Source: DASPMP01 sp035626995
Lineage (GTDB): Bacteria; Gemmatimonadota; Gemmatimonadetes; Gemmatimonadales; Gemmatimonadaceae
Assembly: GCA_035626995.1 (NCBI GenBank)
Contig: DASPMP010000277.1
Location: forward strand, 1 to 10,430
Direction: 5' to 3'
Length of the DNA stretch: 10,430 bases
Made by a program: the position numbers and the translations under genes. Below are positions 1-7,348 of this stretch, piece after piece. Position 1 is the first letter of the stretch. Each line of letters starts with the position of its first letter. Under the pieces are notes generated by a model that saw only the letters and a program-made list of their open reading frames with translations, had not been told where the DNA came from and did no database searches.

Positions 1-1338
1 GGGAACGGCGCTGTCGAGAACCTCGCGCACCTTGAGCAGCAACGCTTGCGCGGAGAAGGGCTTCTGGAGGAACGCGATCGACGGGTCCAGCTCGCCGCGC
101 CGGTCGATTTCTCCCGCCGTGTAACCGGACTGGAAGATGACCCGGATCTCCGGGCGCTGGGCGCTGAGGATGTCCGACAGCCGCTTTCCGCCGATGCGCG
201 GCATTACGACGTCGGTGATGAGCAGGTCGATGTCCGATGTGTGACGACGGGCCTGGTCGAGCGCTTCCTTGCCGTCCCGCGCGATCAGCACGGTATACCC
301 ATGACGCTCCAGGATGCGCGCCGACAGCACGCGCACCGCATCGTCGTCCTCAACGAGCAAGAGCGTCTCAGTCCCCCGCGGCGGCAGCGGCAGGTTTGCC
401 CCCGACGCGTAATGCTCCGCTGCGGCATCTATCCGTGGCAGGTAGATGCTGAACTCGGCGCCTTCACGCGGCGCGCTCCTGACCGTGACGACGCCGCCAC
501 TGCGTTCGGTGATCGCATACACGGTCGCCAGCCCCAGCCCGGTTCCCTTCCCGCTTTCCTTCGTGGTGAAGAACGGATCGAAGATGTGCTGGATGGTCGC
601 ATCGTCCATCCCCATGCCGGTGTCGGTCACGCGCAGCACCGCATATGAACCAAGCCGCAGCGACGGATGCGGACGATGCTCGGCGTCGACGATATCGACG
701 TTGTGCGTGGAGATCGTGATGCTGCCCCCCTGCGGCATCGCGTCACTGGCATTCACGACGAGGTTCATGATTACCTGCTCCACCTGGCTCGGATCAGCCT
801 TGATGGTGCCCAGTCCCTCCCACAGCTGCATCTCCAGCCGAACGTCCTCGCCGATGACCCGGCCGAGAATTTTCGAGAACTCAGAGACGACTTCGTTCAG
901 GTTGATGGGCCGGGGCTGGTGGACCTGCCGCCGGCTGAACGCGAGGAGCTGGCTTGTGAGCGTGGTGGCGCGTTTCGCGGCACGACGGATCTCGCGGGCG
1001 TCGTCTCCCCGCGGATCGTTCGCCGGGATCGCCTCGATGAGAAAGTCGGCATATGCGGTTATGGCAGTGAGGATGTTGTTGAAATCGTGCGCGACTCCCC
1101 CTGCCAGTCGTCCCACCGCTTCCATTTTCTGCGCCTGACGGACCTGTTCCTCGCTGGCGGCCAGCGCAGCCCTCGTGCGCTCGTGATCGGCGACGAGGGA
1201 TTCCAGACGGCGATTGGCTTCGACGAGCTGCACCGTCATGTCCTCTGCCCGCGATGCACGGTGGCGCGTCCGGGAGATTTCACGATACGCGACGTACGCT
1301 CCCGCTCCCATTACCACGATCAGCAGCGTGGCGATCAT
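1..1338 (-). CDS. Hybrid sensor histidine kinase with C-terminal receiver (3' end beyond window)
   Basis: Two-component signalling protein that autophosphorylates on histidine and passes the phosphate to its own receiver. I translated the minus strand from ATG at 1338: 446 codons stay open to base 1, so the C-terminus is missing. Residues 1-18 form one hydrophobic membrane segment, and about 30-72 look like a coiled coil. The HisKA H-box VAHDFNN has H84 as phosphoacceptor. The HATPase_c domain shows an N-box around N192/N196, G1 box DTGMGM (D239), FDPFFTTK (253-260) and G2 box GKGTGLGL (263-270). The receiver (about 325-446) has the acidic cluster EDDD (330-333), phosphoacceptor D376 in TDVVMP, S404 and K426 in QKPF. 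All catalytic residues are present. No PAS, GAF or periplasmic sensor domain lies between the helix and the kinase core. The start overlaps the upstream Ser/Thr kinase stop (ATGA), so the two are translationally coupled. No DNA-binding response regulator is visible. The family call is firm; the signal is unknown. Confidence 0.95.
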   Translation of the reverse strand, partial: MIATLLIVVMGAGAYVAYREISRTRHRASRAEDMTVQLVEANRRLESLVADHERTRAALAASEEQVRQAQKMEAVGRLAGGVAHDFNNILTAITAYADFLIEAIPANDPRGDDAREIRRAAKRATTLTSQLLAFSRRQVHQPRPINLNEVVSEFSKILGRVIGEDVRLEMQLWEGLGTIKADPSQVEQVIMNLVVNASDAMPQGGSITISTHNVDIVDAEHRPHPSLRLGSYAVLRVTDTGMGMDDATIQHIFDPFFTTKESGKGTGLGLATVYAITERSGGVVTVRSAPREGAEFSIYLPRIDAAAEHYASGANLPLPPRGTETLLLVEDDDAVRVLSARILERHGYTVLIARDGKEALDQARRHTSDIDLLITDVVMPRIGGKRLSDILSAQRPEIRVIFQSGYTAGEIDRRGELDPSIAFLQKPFSAQALLLKVREVLDSAVP

Positions 1339-1351
1339 CGGCTCGCCTCCT
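1335..1351 (-). promoter_or_regulatory. ATGA overlap with perfect Shine-Dalgarno for the histidine kinase
   Basis: Bases 1346-1351 read AGGAGG on the minus strand, seven bases before the ATG at 1338-1336. That ATG shares bases with the TGA stop of the Ser/Thr kinase (1337-1335). The Shine-Dalgarno lies inside the last codons of the kinase gene. This fixes the histidine kinase start, which begins directly with a membrane helix, and indicates coupled translation of the two kinases. Confidence 0.85.
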
Positions 1352-4274
1352 GGCGCTCGAGACGCGCGAGCTCGGCACGCACGTCATCGACATCCATGCG
1401 GATTCCGGGCTCGACGTCCGAACGCAGCGCGAGGTAATGGCGGTACGCCGTCATCGCACCCGCGATGTCGCCGAGGTCGGAGGCCAGCCGGCCTTCGGTG
1501 CGCAGTGAGGTCGCCAGCCCCGGCTTGCGGCCGAGGAAATACGGCCGGCGACGAATCGCCGCCAGCGCGCCTGCCTTGTCACCCATCGTTTCCAGCAGGC
1601 GAGCCACCACGGGATTTCCCACCTCCTCGACGGGATTGGCCGGCCCGGTCTTCATCATCGAGTCGGCGCGCGTCACTCGCACTGCAGCGTCCGGCGCTCG
1701 CGCGGCCACTGCGTGCACAGCATCGAGCAGTACCGCGCAGTCGGCCGCGAAGGTGGATATCGGCATGGTATCGCGTCCAAGCTCGCGGAGCGCGAGAAGC
1801 GCGCGGGCGTTGAGTGCGGTATCCTGGTGCGCGATCGTCAGCCAGAGTGGCACGACGCACTGGGTTCCCGCCCATTGCCCCACCTGGCCAGCCGGACGGG
1901 CCGTGCCGACGGACGCTCGAAGCTGGGCGGCCGCGGTGTCGGCGACGCCAACGCCACCGTCCGCGATAAGCGCTGCCTTGATGTGCTCCCGCGGCATCGG
2001 CGAGAAGGCGCGTTCAAACTGCGTTAGGAACTGGCGCGCCTGCGTCGGGCGACCAGTCACCAGCGCGACATCGTGCAGCATGATGTACGAGCCCGGCTGC
2101 CCCTCACGAACCTCGCGCTCGCCGATGGACCTGATGAGCGCGTGTGATTCGGCGACATTGACGCCGTCTTCGATTCCTACCCAGCCAATGATGCTCTGGC
2201 TGGTTGACGGCAATGGGTCGCGAATCCCGGCGATGGGGTCGGCGGTCCTTTTGTCGCCGACCGCTGCTGCCAGGCGCCAGCGGATGCCCTGTGCGCTTTC
2301 GCCCGCCGAATCCACCGCCAGATACATCTGCGCATAGCGGCGTGTCGCAGCCGTGTCTCCGCGACGCGCGGCGAGCAGGACGAGATGCTCGAGCGCAGGC
2401 GCGAAGGTGCTGTCGATGGACACCGCCTGGCGCAGTGCGACTTCGGCCTGCGGATGTGCGGCGGCGTTTCCCGTCGACCAGCCGTGGTGCACGAGCTGGT
2501 CCCCGTACATGAACCAGGCATCGGCGCGATCGGACGCGACATCGCGGTAGCGTTGCGCTGCCGCAATCATGCTGGCGTATGGCGCCACCCGCGGATACAG
2601 CGGACCCACCTGGGCAATGAGCAGCGCGTGGTCGCGCGGCGACAGTCGATGCCGGTTCGCCCACGCCACCTTCGAGCCGCGCTCATAGGCCCCGAAATCG
2701 CCGTGCCACACCGCGCTTTGCATCAACGCCACGGCGGCAAGACCAAAGGTGGAGTCTTCACGGAGTGCGCGATCATGTTCGGTCGCCGCCTGCTGGTATC
2801 GCCCGCGTCGATACAGCCATTGGCCGGCGAGGTATGCGCGCAGTGCGGGCAACGATGTACTCGTGAGCGACGATAACCGCGATCCCTCTCCAGCGCCGAT
2901 GGCAAGCAGCTGCATGGTCAGCGCATCCACCATCTGCGCGAGGCTGTCCGCGGGGCCGCGCACCTGCGCGTTCGCGCGCAGTCGTCCGTTGTCGACGTCG
3001 ATCAGACGCGCGGTGATAACCATGTTCGCCGAGGTGCCCGACACCTGGCCATCCAGCAGTTGACCTGCGCCAATGTTTTCGGCGACCGAGAGCGCGGCCT
3101 CGCGCGTGAGGGTGGCCGAATCGGATCCACCTGCCGCGCGCCACGCCCGAAGCACCGCGCGGGGCTCGGCGGCCCGAGGTCCCGCCTCGCCGGTCAACTT
3201 TGCGGCAAACAGGTCGAGCATGCCTTCGCGCAGGAAGCCCAGGTCGCCCGTCACAGTGAAGGGCGCTACCGCCACTACGTCGTGATCCAGGACTGGTCGC
3301 CCGCTGATCTTCGTGAACAGCCCGAAGAGCGCGATCACCGGGAGTGCGACAGCGGCGGCGATGAGCGAGCGCGGAATACGTCGCGGACGATTCCCGGCGC
3401 GGATCGCACCGCCGGAGGGTGTGCGCATCGCATCCAGCTGTTCGCGAACGACGGCGGCACTCGGCGGACGATCGTCAGGACGCTTCTCGAGGCAGCGCAT
3501 GATGAGCGCGGCGAGCAACGGTGGAGCGTCGCCGCGGAGCTCCTCGATGTCCCGGGGACGCTCGGCGATCTGCGCAACAATCATTTCCTGGACGCTGGCG
3601 CGCGGGAAGGCCGAGCGTCCGGCGAGCATCTCGTAGCCGAGGAGTCCGAGGGCGTAGAGATCCGCGCGATGATCGGTGAGCGGGTCGCCGGCGGCCTGCT
3701 CGGGGGCCATGTATGCGGGCGTGCCGATCGCGAGTCCGCCAGCGGTGGCCGTGGTGCTGTGGATCGTCGCGTCGGCCGTTTCCTTCGACGCACTCAGCGC
3801 CTTGGCGACGCCGAAGTCGGTGACGAGCGCATGCCCGCCGGAAAGAAGCACGTTCTCGGGCTTGATGTCACGATGGACGACCTGCTGCGCGTGCGCATGC
3901 GCAAGAGCGTCAGCGATGTCGCGCATGACGCGGAGGCACTCGTCCACTGGAAGCGCTCCAGCGGAGATTCGCGCCCGAAGCGTCTCCCCTTCGACAAGGG
4001 GCATGGTGTAGTACAACACGCCGTTCGCGTCGCCCGCGGCGTGCAGCGGAACGATGTGCGGATGATGCAGCCTGGCGGCGGTGGTCATCTCGCGGCGGAA
4101 CCGCGCGACGTTCACGACGGCCAACTCGGGCGGAAGGACCTTGATGACGACGTCGCGGTCCAGCTCCACTTCGCGTGCGACGAACACCCGCGACATGCCG
4201 CCACCGCCGAGTTCCCGCTGGATGATGAAGCGGGGGCGAAGACTGCTCTCGAGATCTGCACGCAGGTCCGGCAT
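1335..4274 (-). CDS. Transmembrane PknB-like Ser/Thr protein kinase with TPR-like ectodomain
   Basis: Eukaryotic-like Ser/Thr kinase of 979 residues. The cytoplasmic kinase domain (about 16-280) has glycine loop ELGGGGMSRV (21-30), lysine K45 in VIKV, helix-C glutamate near E62, catalytic loop HRDIKPEN (134-141, D136), DFG at 153-155 and GTPAYMAPE (184-192). The activation segment (about 160-183) is Ser/Thr rich, as expected for autophosphorylation. A basic juxtamembrane stretch (292-303) precedes one membrane helix (about 303-324). The remaining ~650 residues should lie outside the cytoplasm. Residues 331-460 resemble the FlgO/TolB-N-like region often seen after such kinases; from about 475 on there are alpha-helical TPR-like repeats, for example 475-510, 585-625 and 925-955. 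No PASTA domains are present. The ATG at 4274 has a modest GAAGG (4279-4283) four bases upstream. The gene overlaps the histidine kinase downstream and is divergent from the DUF72 gene. Kinase activity is well supported; ligand and substrates are unknown. Confidence 0.95.
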   Translation of the reverse strand: MPDLRADLESSLRPRFIIQRELGGGGMSRVFVAREVELDRDVVIKVLPPELAVVNVARFRREMTTAARLHHPHIVPLHAAGDANGVLYYTMPLVEGETLRARISAGALPVDECLRVMRDIADALAHAHAQQVVHRDIKPENVLLSGGHALVTDFGVAKALSASKETADATIHSTTATAGGLAIGTPAYMAPEQAAGDPLTDHRADLYALGLLGYEMLAGRSAFPRASVQEMIVAQIAERPRDIEELRGDAPPLLAALIMRCLEKRPDDRPPSAAVVREQLDAMRTPSGGAIRAGNRPRRIPRSLIAAAVALPVIALFGLFTKISGRPVLDHDVVAVAPFTVTGDLGFLREGMLDLFAAKLTGEAGPRAAEPRAVLRAWRAAGGSDSATLTREAALSVAENIGAGQLLDGQVSGTSANMVITARLIDVDNGRLRANAQVRGPADSLAQMVDALTMQLLAIGAGEGSRLSSLTSTSLPALRAYLAGQWLYRRGRYQQAATEHDRALREDSTFGLAAVALMQSAVWHGDFGAYERGSKVAWANRHRLSPRDHALLIAQVGPLYPRVAPYASMIAAAQRYRDVASDRADAWFMYGDQLVHHGWSTGNAAAHPQAEVALRQAVSIDSTFAPALEHLVLLAARRGDTAATRRYAQMYLAVDSAGESAQGIRWRLAAAVGDKRTADPIAGIRDPLPSTSQSIIGWVGIEDGVNVAESHALIRSIGEREVREGQPGSYIMLHDVALVTGRPTQARQFLTQFERAFSPMPREHIKAALIADGGVGVADTAAAQLRASVGTARPAGQVGQWAGTQCVVPLWLTIAHQDTALNARALLALRELGRDTMPISTFAADCAVLLDAVHAVAARAPDAAVRVTRADSMMKTGPANPVEEVGNPVVARLLETMGDKAGALAAIRRRPYFLGRKPGLATSLRTEGRLASDLGDIAGAMTAYRHYLALRSDVEPGIRMDVDDVRAELARLERQEASR

Positions 4275-4406
4275 CGGGCCTTCGGTGGCTGTTACTGGTG
4301 TGACGGCGCCGTCGTGAAAAGGGTTGCTTCCACACGGACGCCCATGGCGGGTTGTCGTCTATAGTATCGGTTGCGGAATCGCCTTCTTTAGTGTGATCGT
4401 GAGCAC
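4275..4406. promoter_or_regulatory. Divergent intergenic region between Ser/Thr kinase and DUF72 genes
   Basis: This 132-bp spacer must hold the start signals for both divergent units. An AT-richer patch lies at about 4358-4367. On the plus strand TATAGT at 4360-4365 matches the sigma-70 -10 consensus at five of six positions, 41 bases before the DUF72 ATG, but no convincing -35 box lies 16-18 bases upstream. The same patch read on the minus strand gives only four-of-six matches (GATACT, TATAGA). The DUF72 ATG has no strong Shine-Dalgarno, only GTGAG very close to the start. A promoter here is probable from gene layout; the exact elements are uncertain. Confidence 0.4.
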
Positions 4407-5123
4407 ATGAACATCAGGGCTGGCACCAGCGGGTTTGCCTTCAAGGAGTGGAAAGGGGTGTTTTACCCTGAGGGGACGAAGGACGCCGGGATGCTGGCGT
4501 ACTATGCGAGCCGGTTTCCCTCGGTGGAGATCAACAACACCTTCTACCGTCTCCCGAAGGAGAGCGTTCTGGCCGACTGGGCGTCGCAGGTGCCGGACGG
4601 GTTCACCTTCACCATCAAGGCCAGCCAGCGCATCACGCATTTTGCCCGGCTGAAACCGGAGTCAGCAGAGCTGGTTGACTACCTCGTGAAGGCGACCGCC
4701 GTCATGGGCGACCGGTTGGGGGCCGTCCTGTTCCAGCTACCGCCGAACATGAAGAGAGATATCGAGCGGCTGCAGGGCTTCGTGTCACGGCTGCCGAAAG
4801 ACCGCCGGTTCGCCATCGAGTTCCGGCACGAGAGCTGGTTCGACGAGGCCGTGATTTCGACACTCCGCGATCATGATGTCGCGATGGTCGGGATCGAGCA
4901 GGCTGACTTCACGTCGCCGGTACACTCGACGGCATCCTGGGGCTACCTCCGGCTGCACCGGTTCGACTATTCGCCGGAGATGCTGGCCGAATGGGCCAGG
5001 CGCATGCGCACGAGCGGCTGGACTGACGCCTATGTCTTCTTCAAGCACGATCACGTTCCGGATTCGGAGGGATCGGGTCCGTTGGCCGTTGAATCCTTCA
5101 GCCGCGTTTGCGCGATCCCCTGA
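4407..5123 (+). CDS. DUF72 (YecE-like) family protein
   Basis: Complete 238-residue protein of the DUF72/YecE family, which adopts a TIM-barrel-like fold; its biochemical role is not settled. Family hallmarks appear in the usual order: GTSGFAFKEW with G.FYP at the N-terminus (6-21), EINNTFYRLP (41-50), FTIKASQRITH (68-78), LGAVLFQLPPN (104-114), FAIEFRHESW (135-144), YLRLH (180-184) and a C-terminal YVFFKHD (209-215) followed by the SGPLAVESF segment. The length is normal for the family, so it looks intact. There is no signal peptide or membrane segment, so it should be cytoplasmic. An in-frame TAG at 4389-4391 shortly upstream, with no alternative start between, makes ATG 4407 the only sensible start. 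It is the only plus-strand gene, divergent from the kinase pair and convergent with the hydrolase-like ORF 25 bp downstream. Nothing in the context explains its job. Confidence 0.95.
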   Translation: MNIRAGTSGFAFKEWKGVFYPEGTKDAGMLAYYASRFPSVEINNTFYRLPKESVLADWASQVPDGFTFTIKASQRITHFARLKPESAELVDYLVKATAVMGDRLGAVLFQLPPNMKRDIERLQGFVSRLPKDRRFAIEFRHESWFDEAVISTLRDHDVAMVGIEQADFTSPVHSTASWGYLRLHRFDYSPEMLAEWARRMRTSGWTDAYVFFKHDHVPDSEGSGPLAVESFSRVCAIP

Positions 5124-5148
5124 CCGAAATTCCGGTGCGCGGCCGCGC
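5124..5148. terminator. Palindromic spacer between convergent genes (possible bidirectional terminator)
   Basis: The 25 bases between the two convergent stop codons are almost entirely inverted-repeat sequence: an imperfect ACCG...CGGT pair at 5123-5136, directly followed by the perfect 12-bp palindrome GCGCGGCCGCGC at 5137-5148. No T-tract follows in either direction, and the 12-bp palindrome has no loop, so a classical intrinsic terminator is not demonstrated. The position is where a shared terminator would be expected. Confidence 0.3.
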
Positions 5149-5475
5149 TTACCCGAGCGCCTCCATCCGCGCCAATGCTGACGTGCAGAGGAGCACATGC
5201 GCGTCCGGGATGCCCAGGCCGTCCAGGAAATTGCGCTTCCACGTTGCCAGCGCTGCGTTGCTCGACGCGCGCGGCGCGGCGACGAGGACGAGATGGTTGG
5301 GCGCGAGATCGGCGACGAGCCGTTGCACCTCCACCCCATCAACATCGTCTGCGACGACCACGATCGCGGGACCGCGCCCGACACGCAGGTAGCTCGTCTC
5401 CACTCCACCGGCGCACACTACCGCCCGGGTCAGGGTTCCGGTCCGGGCGGTGGTGGAGAGTGCAGCGTGACTCAC
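5149..5475 (-). CDS. Truncated alpha/beta-hydrolase-like protein lacking catalytic motifs
   Basis: ORF of 108 residues from GTG 5475 to TAA 5149. The GTG shares bases with the TGA stop of the lipoprotein gene (GTGA, 5475-5472), the reason for choosing this start; an in-frame ATG at 5514 would add 13 residues inside the lipoprotein gene. The text resembles the N-terminal third of an alpha/beta hydrolase: VETSYLRVGRGPAIVVV (25-41) corresponds to the first core strands, and WKRNFLDGLGIPDAHVLL (79-96) to the helix and strand before the nucleophile elbow. Where active enzymes carry HG (oxyanion) and GxSxG (nucleophile), this protein has AD (42-43) and CTSAL (97-101), and it ends eight residues after the elbow position. 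The acid and histidine regions are absent. Enzyme activity is unlikely. It could be a decaying pseudogene, or a small non-catalytic protein kept with the lipoprotein. The similarity is recognised by eye and is moderate. Confidence 0.6.
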   Translation of the reverse strand: MSHAALSTTARTGTLTRAVVCAGGVETSYLRVGRGPAIVVVADDVDGVEVQRLVADLAPNHLVLVAAPRASSNAALATWKRNFLDGLGIPDAHVLLCTSALARMEALG

Positions 5476-7205
5476 TGGCGAGCGATCCACGTTGGATTGG
5501 TGCCGCCGCCCCACGCCGGGTCAATCGTGCGCAGGCGAAGTCCGGTGCCGTCGGGGCGCAGGGTATAGATCTGCACGACGCCTTGCCCCGCGACTGGCGT
5601 TCCGCTCACCGCGATGTAATGACCGTCCGGCGACCACGCGGGCGTCAGCTGGTCGCCTTTCAGTGCCAGGCGCGTCGGCACACCCCCGGTCGCTGCCACG
5701 ATCATGATGTCATTGCCGTAGACGGGCGCCGCCGCGTTGTAGCGCGCGAACGCGAGCTTCGTACCGTCGGGGGAGTACGTGGGCGTCATGTCGAAGCCCG
5801 CGTCCGTCGTCACCTGCCGCAAGTCGCTGCCGTCCGCACGCATGGTCCACACCTTGTGCTGGCCGTTACTCACCCCGATGAAGGCCACGCGGCTTCCGTC
5901 CGGCGACCATGACGCCTCGCGGACGTCGGTCATCGTGCTGACGTCAGCGGTGAGGTTGACGATGTCGTTACCGTCGGGCGTGATGGTGTACAGGTCCGCG
6001 CGGGCATCCACCATTCCGCGATACAGGATCTTCGATCCGTCCGGACTCCACCGCGGCCGATCTTCCAGTCCCGGTGCACGGGTCAGCCAGCGCATGTTCA
6101 TCCCGTCCCGATTCACGATGAACAGGTCGTGCTGCTGCTCGCCGAGCGGCGTCACCTGCGACACCGCAAAGACGAGCTGTGTGCCATCGGGCGACGCAGA
6201 CGGGTCGCGCGATACATTCCCCGCGTTGATCCGCACCGGCGGATAACCGTCGATGGCCGTCGGGAGCACGAAAATCTCCGAGGCCGGTCCCGACCAGCGG
6301 TTGTAGATCAGTTCATGCGACACGCGGGGGGACACGCGCATCGTCAGGGTGTCACTGATCCCGTCGCGACTCGCGGTAAGGGTAACTTCGCCGACGGCCT
6401 TCGCCTGCACTGTCGCTCCCCAGAGGTCCATGTACGTCACCTCCATGATCTCGGGATTGCTGGACGTCCAGGTGATCGGCTCGTAGCCGGACTGGCCCGA
6501 CGCACGCGTGACGCGCCCGGCGTACCCCGCCGTCTCGAACATTTCGAGTCCATCCTGGCCCTCGATCGTGATCTCGGTGATCGGTGCGATGAGCACCCGC
6601 ACACCCAGCTGTGATGAAACCCCTTCGATGGTCGCGGTGATCGTCGTGATTCCCGGCCCCTCCGCCTCGATGGTGCCGTTCAACACCGTGGCCACGGTCG
6701 GACGACTGCTCGACCAGGTGACGTCGCCGCGATCAGCGAGCACATTACCGTCTTCGTCGAGCGCGGCGGCCGTCACCTGCGTCTGGCCGTCCCATGCAAG
6801 CACGACCTCCGCATCGACGCTGAAGCGCACCTCGGCAACCGGGACCGGCGGAACGGGCGCGATGGTCAACACGGCCCGGCCGATGCGTCCTTCGCTCGTG
6901 GCGCGGATCCCGACTTCGCCGGTCGCGAGCGTGGTCACGACGCCGGTCGACGACACCGTCGCCAGCGCTGCGTTTTCCGTTGACCACGTCACCTCGCGAT
7001 CGGGCAGCTCGGCACCGCCCTGCGCTTTCGGCTTTGCCCGCAACGTCACCTGTTCGCCGACGATCAGCGAGGTGGCTGGTGGAGAAACTTCGACGGAAGC
7101 CACCGGCGTCGGCGTGACGACGGTGGTTGCATCCGTGCAGGCCGTCAGAAGGCCAATGGTGATCGCGCCGGCAACCGATGCAGCGCGGGCGAAGCGGGGT
7201 GACAT
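5472..7205 (-). CDS. Lipoprotein with three Ig-like (Big_2) domains and a PD40/TolB-like propeller
   Basis: Predicted envelope lipoprotein of 577 residues. Signal peptide 1-22 ends in lipobox LTAC with lipidated C23, then a Thr/Pro-rich spacer. Three Big_2-type Ig-like domains follow at about 34-115, 123-205 and 208-292, each with the typical VTWSS..P.VATV or ITWTSSNPEI core. Residues 295-577 form a beta-propeller with five SPDG turns (338-341, 387-390, 434-437, 478-481, 525-528), each before a short hydrophobic strand such as KILY or KLAF. A degenerate sixth (NPTWIARQ) ends the protein, so six blades, as in TolB/PD40 proteins. The start at 7205 is preferred over an upstream in-frame ATG at 7247 because GGAG (7214-7217) sits eight bases before it and the signal peptide begins cleanly there. 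The domains suggest binding of protein or carbohydrate at the cell surface or in the periplasm; no catalytic residue set is visible. It is coupled to the hydrolase-like ORF by GTGA. Confidence 0.88.
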   Translation of the reverse strand: MSPRFARAASVAGAITIGLLTACTDATTVVTPTPVASVEVSPPATSLIVGEQVTLRAKPKAQGGAELPDREVTWSTENAALATVSSTGVVTTLATGEVGIRATSEGRIGRAVLTIAPVPPVPVAEVRFSVDAEVVLAWDGQTQVTAAALDEDGNVLADRGDVTWSSSRPTVATVLNGTIEAEGPGITTITATIEGVSSQLGVRVLIAPITEITIEGQDGLEMFETAGYAGRVTRASGQSGYEPITWTSSNPEIMEVTYMDLWGATVQAKAVGEVTLTASRDGISDTLTMRVSPRVSHELIYNRWSGPASEIFVLPTAIDGYPPVRINAGNVSRDPSASPDGTQLVFAVSQVTPLGEQQHDLFIVNRDGMNMRWLTRAPGLEDRPRWSPDGSKILYRGMVDARADLYTITPDGNDIVNLTADVSTMTDVREASWSPDGSRVAFIGVSNGQHKVWTMRADGSDLRQVTTDAGFDMTPTYSPDGTKLAFARYNAAAPVYGNDIMIVAATGGVPTRLALKGDQLTPAWSPDGHYIAVSGTPVAGQGVVQIYTLRPDGTGLRLRTIDPAWGGGTNPTWIARQ

Positions 7206-7348
7206 AGAGCGTTCTCCAAATGGTTCGCGATTGATGAGTCGGCGCATATACGCCTGTACTTCATTCGCGGGAGAATCTCTCGACGGCCGATTAGCAAACC
7301 GCTTAACAGGGTCCGGTTGACGTTTTACCCGTTCGCTCCCCGCCCCAT
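7206..7348 (-). promoter_or_regulatory. Leader of the lipoprotein gene with an inverted repeat
   Basis: This 143-bp gap separates the regulator stop from the lipoprotein start. It contains a Shine-Dalgarno GGAG at 7214-7217 and the near-perfect 14-bp inverted repeat GGCGCATATACGCC at 7241-7254 (one mismatched pair), 35 bases upstream of the ATG. On the minus strand TTGCTA at 7298-7293 matches a -35 box at four of six positions, but no -10 box is properly spaced from it. The gap is long enough for a separate promoter or operator; no terminator hairpin is evident after the regulator, so read-through is also possible. Confidence 0.4.

Noticed and set aside
46..1437. Overlapping plus-strand ORFs at the left end (200, 230 and 256 codons)
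   Set aside because: The minus strand reads as an uninterrupted histidine kinase with H, N, G and receiver motifs; these ORFs are its antisense frames.
3060..4364. Plus-strand ORF of 434 codons opposite the Ser/Thr kinase
   Set aside because: Its translation is Arg/Gly/Asp-rich and matches no domain, while the opposite strand encodes a complete kinase with all motifs. It is a GC-rich antisense shadow.
4785..5408. Minus-strand 207-codon ORF spanning the DUF72 end and the hydrolase-like ORF
   Set aside because: It runs antisense through conserved DUF72 motifs and in another frame through the hydrolase-like ORF; it is Arg/Ser-rich and has no domain match.
7206..7247. Earlier in-frame ATG at 7247 for the lipoprotein
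   Set aside because: It would put 14 charged residues before a standard signal peptide and lies within the inverted repeat, whereas ATG 7205 has a well-spaced GGAG.
7285..7312. tRNA-Ser-like anticodon loop (TTGCTAA) on the minus strand in the lipoprotein leader
   Set aside because: The flanking five-base stem has at least two mismatches and no acceptor stem or T-arm could be found.
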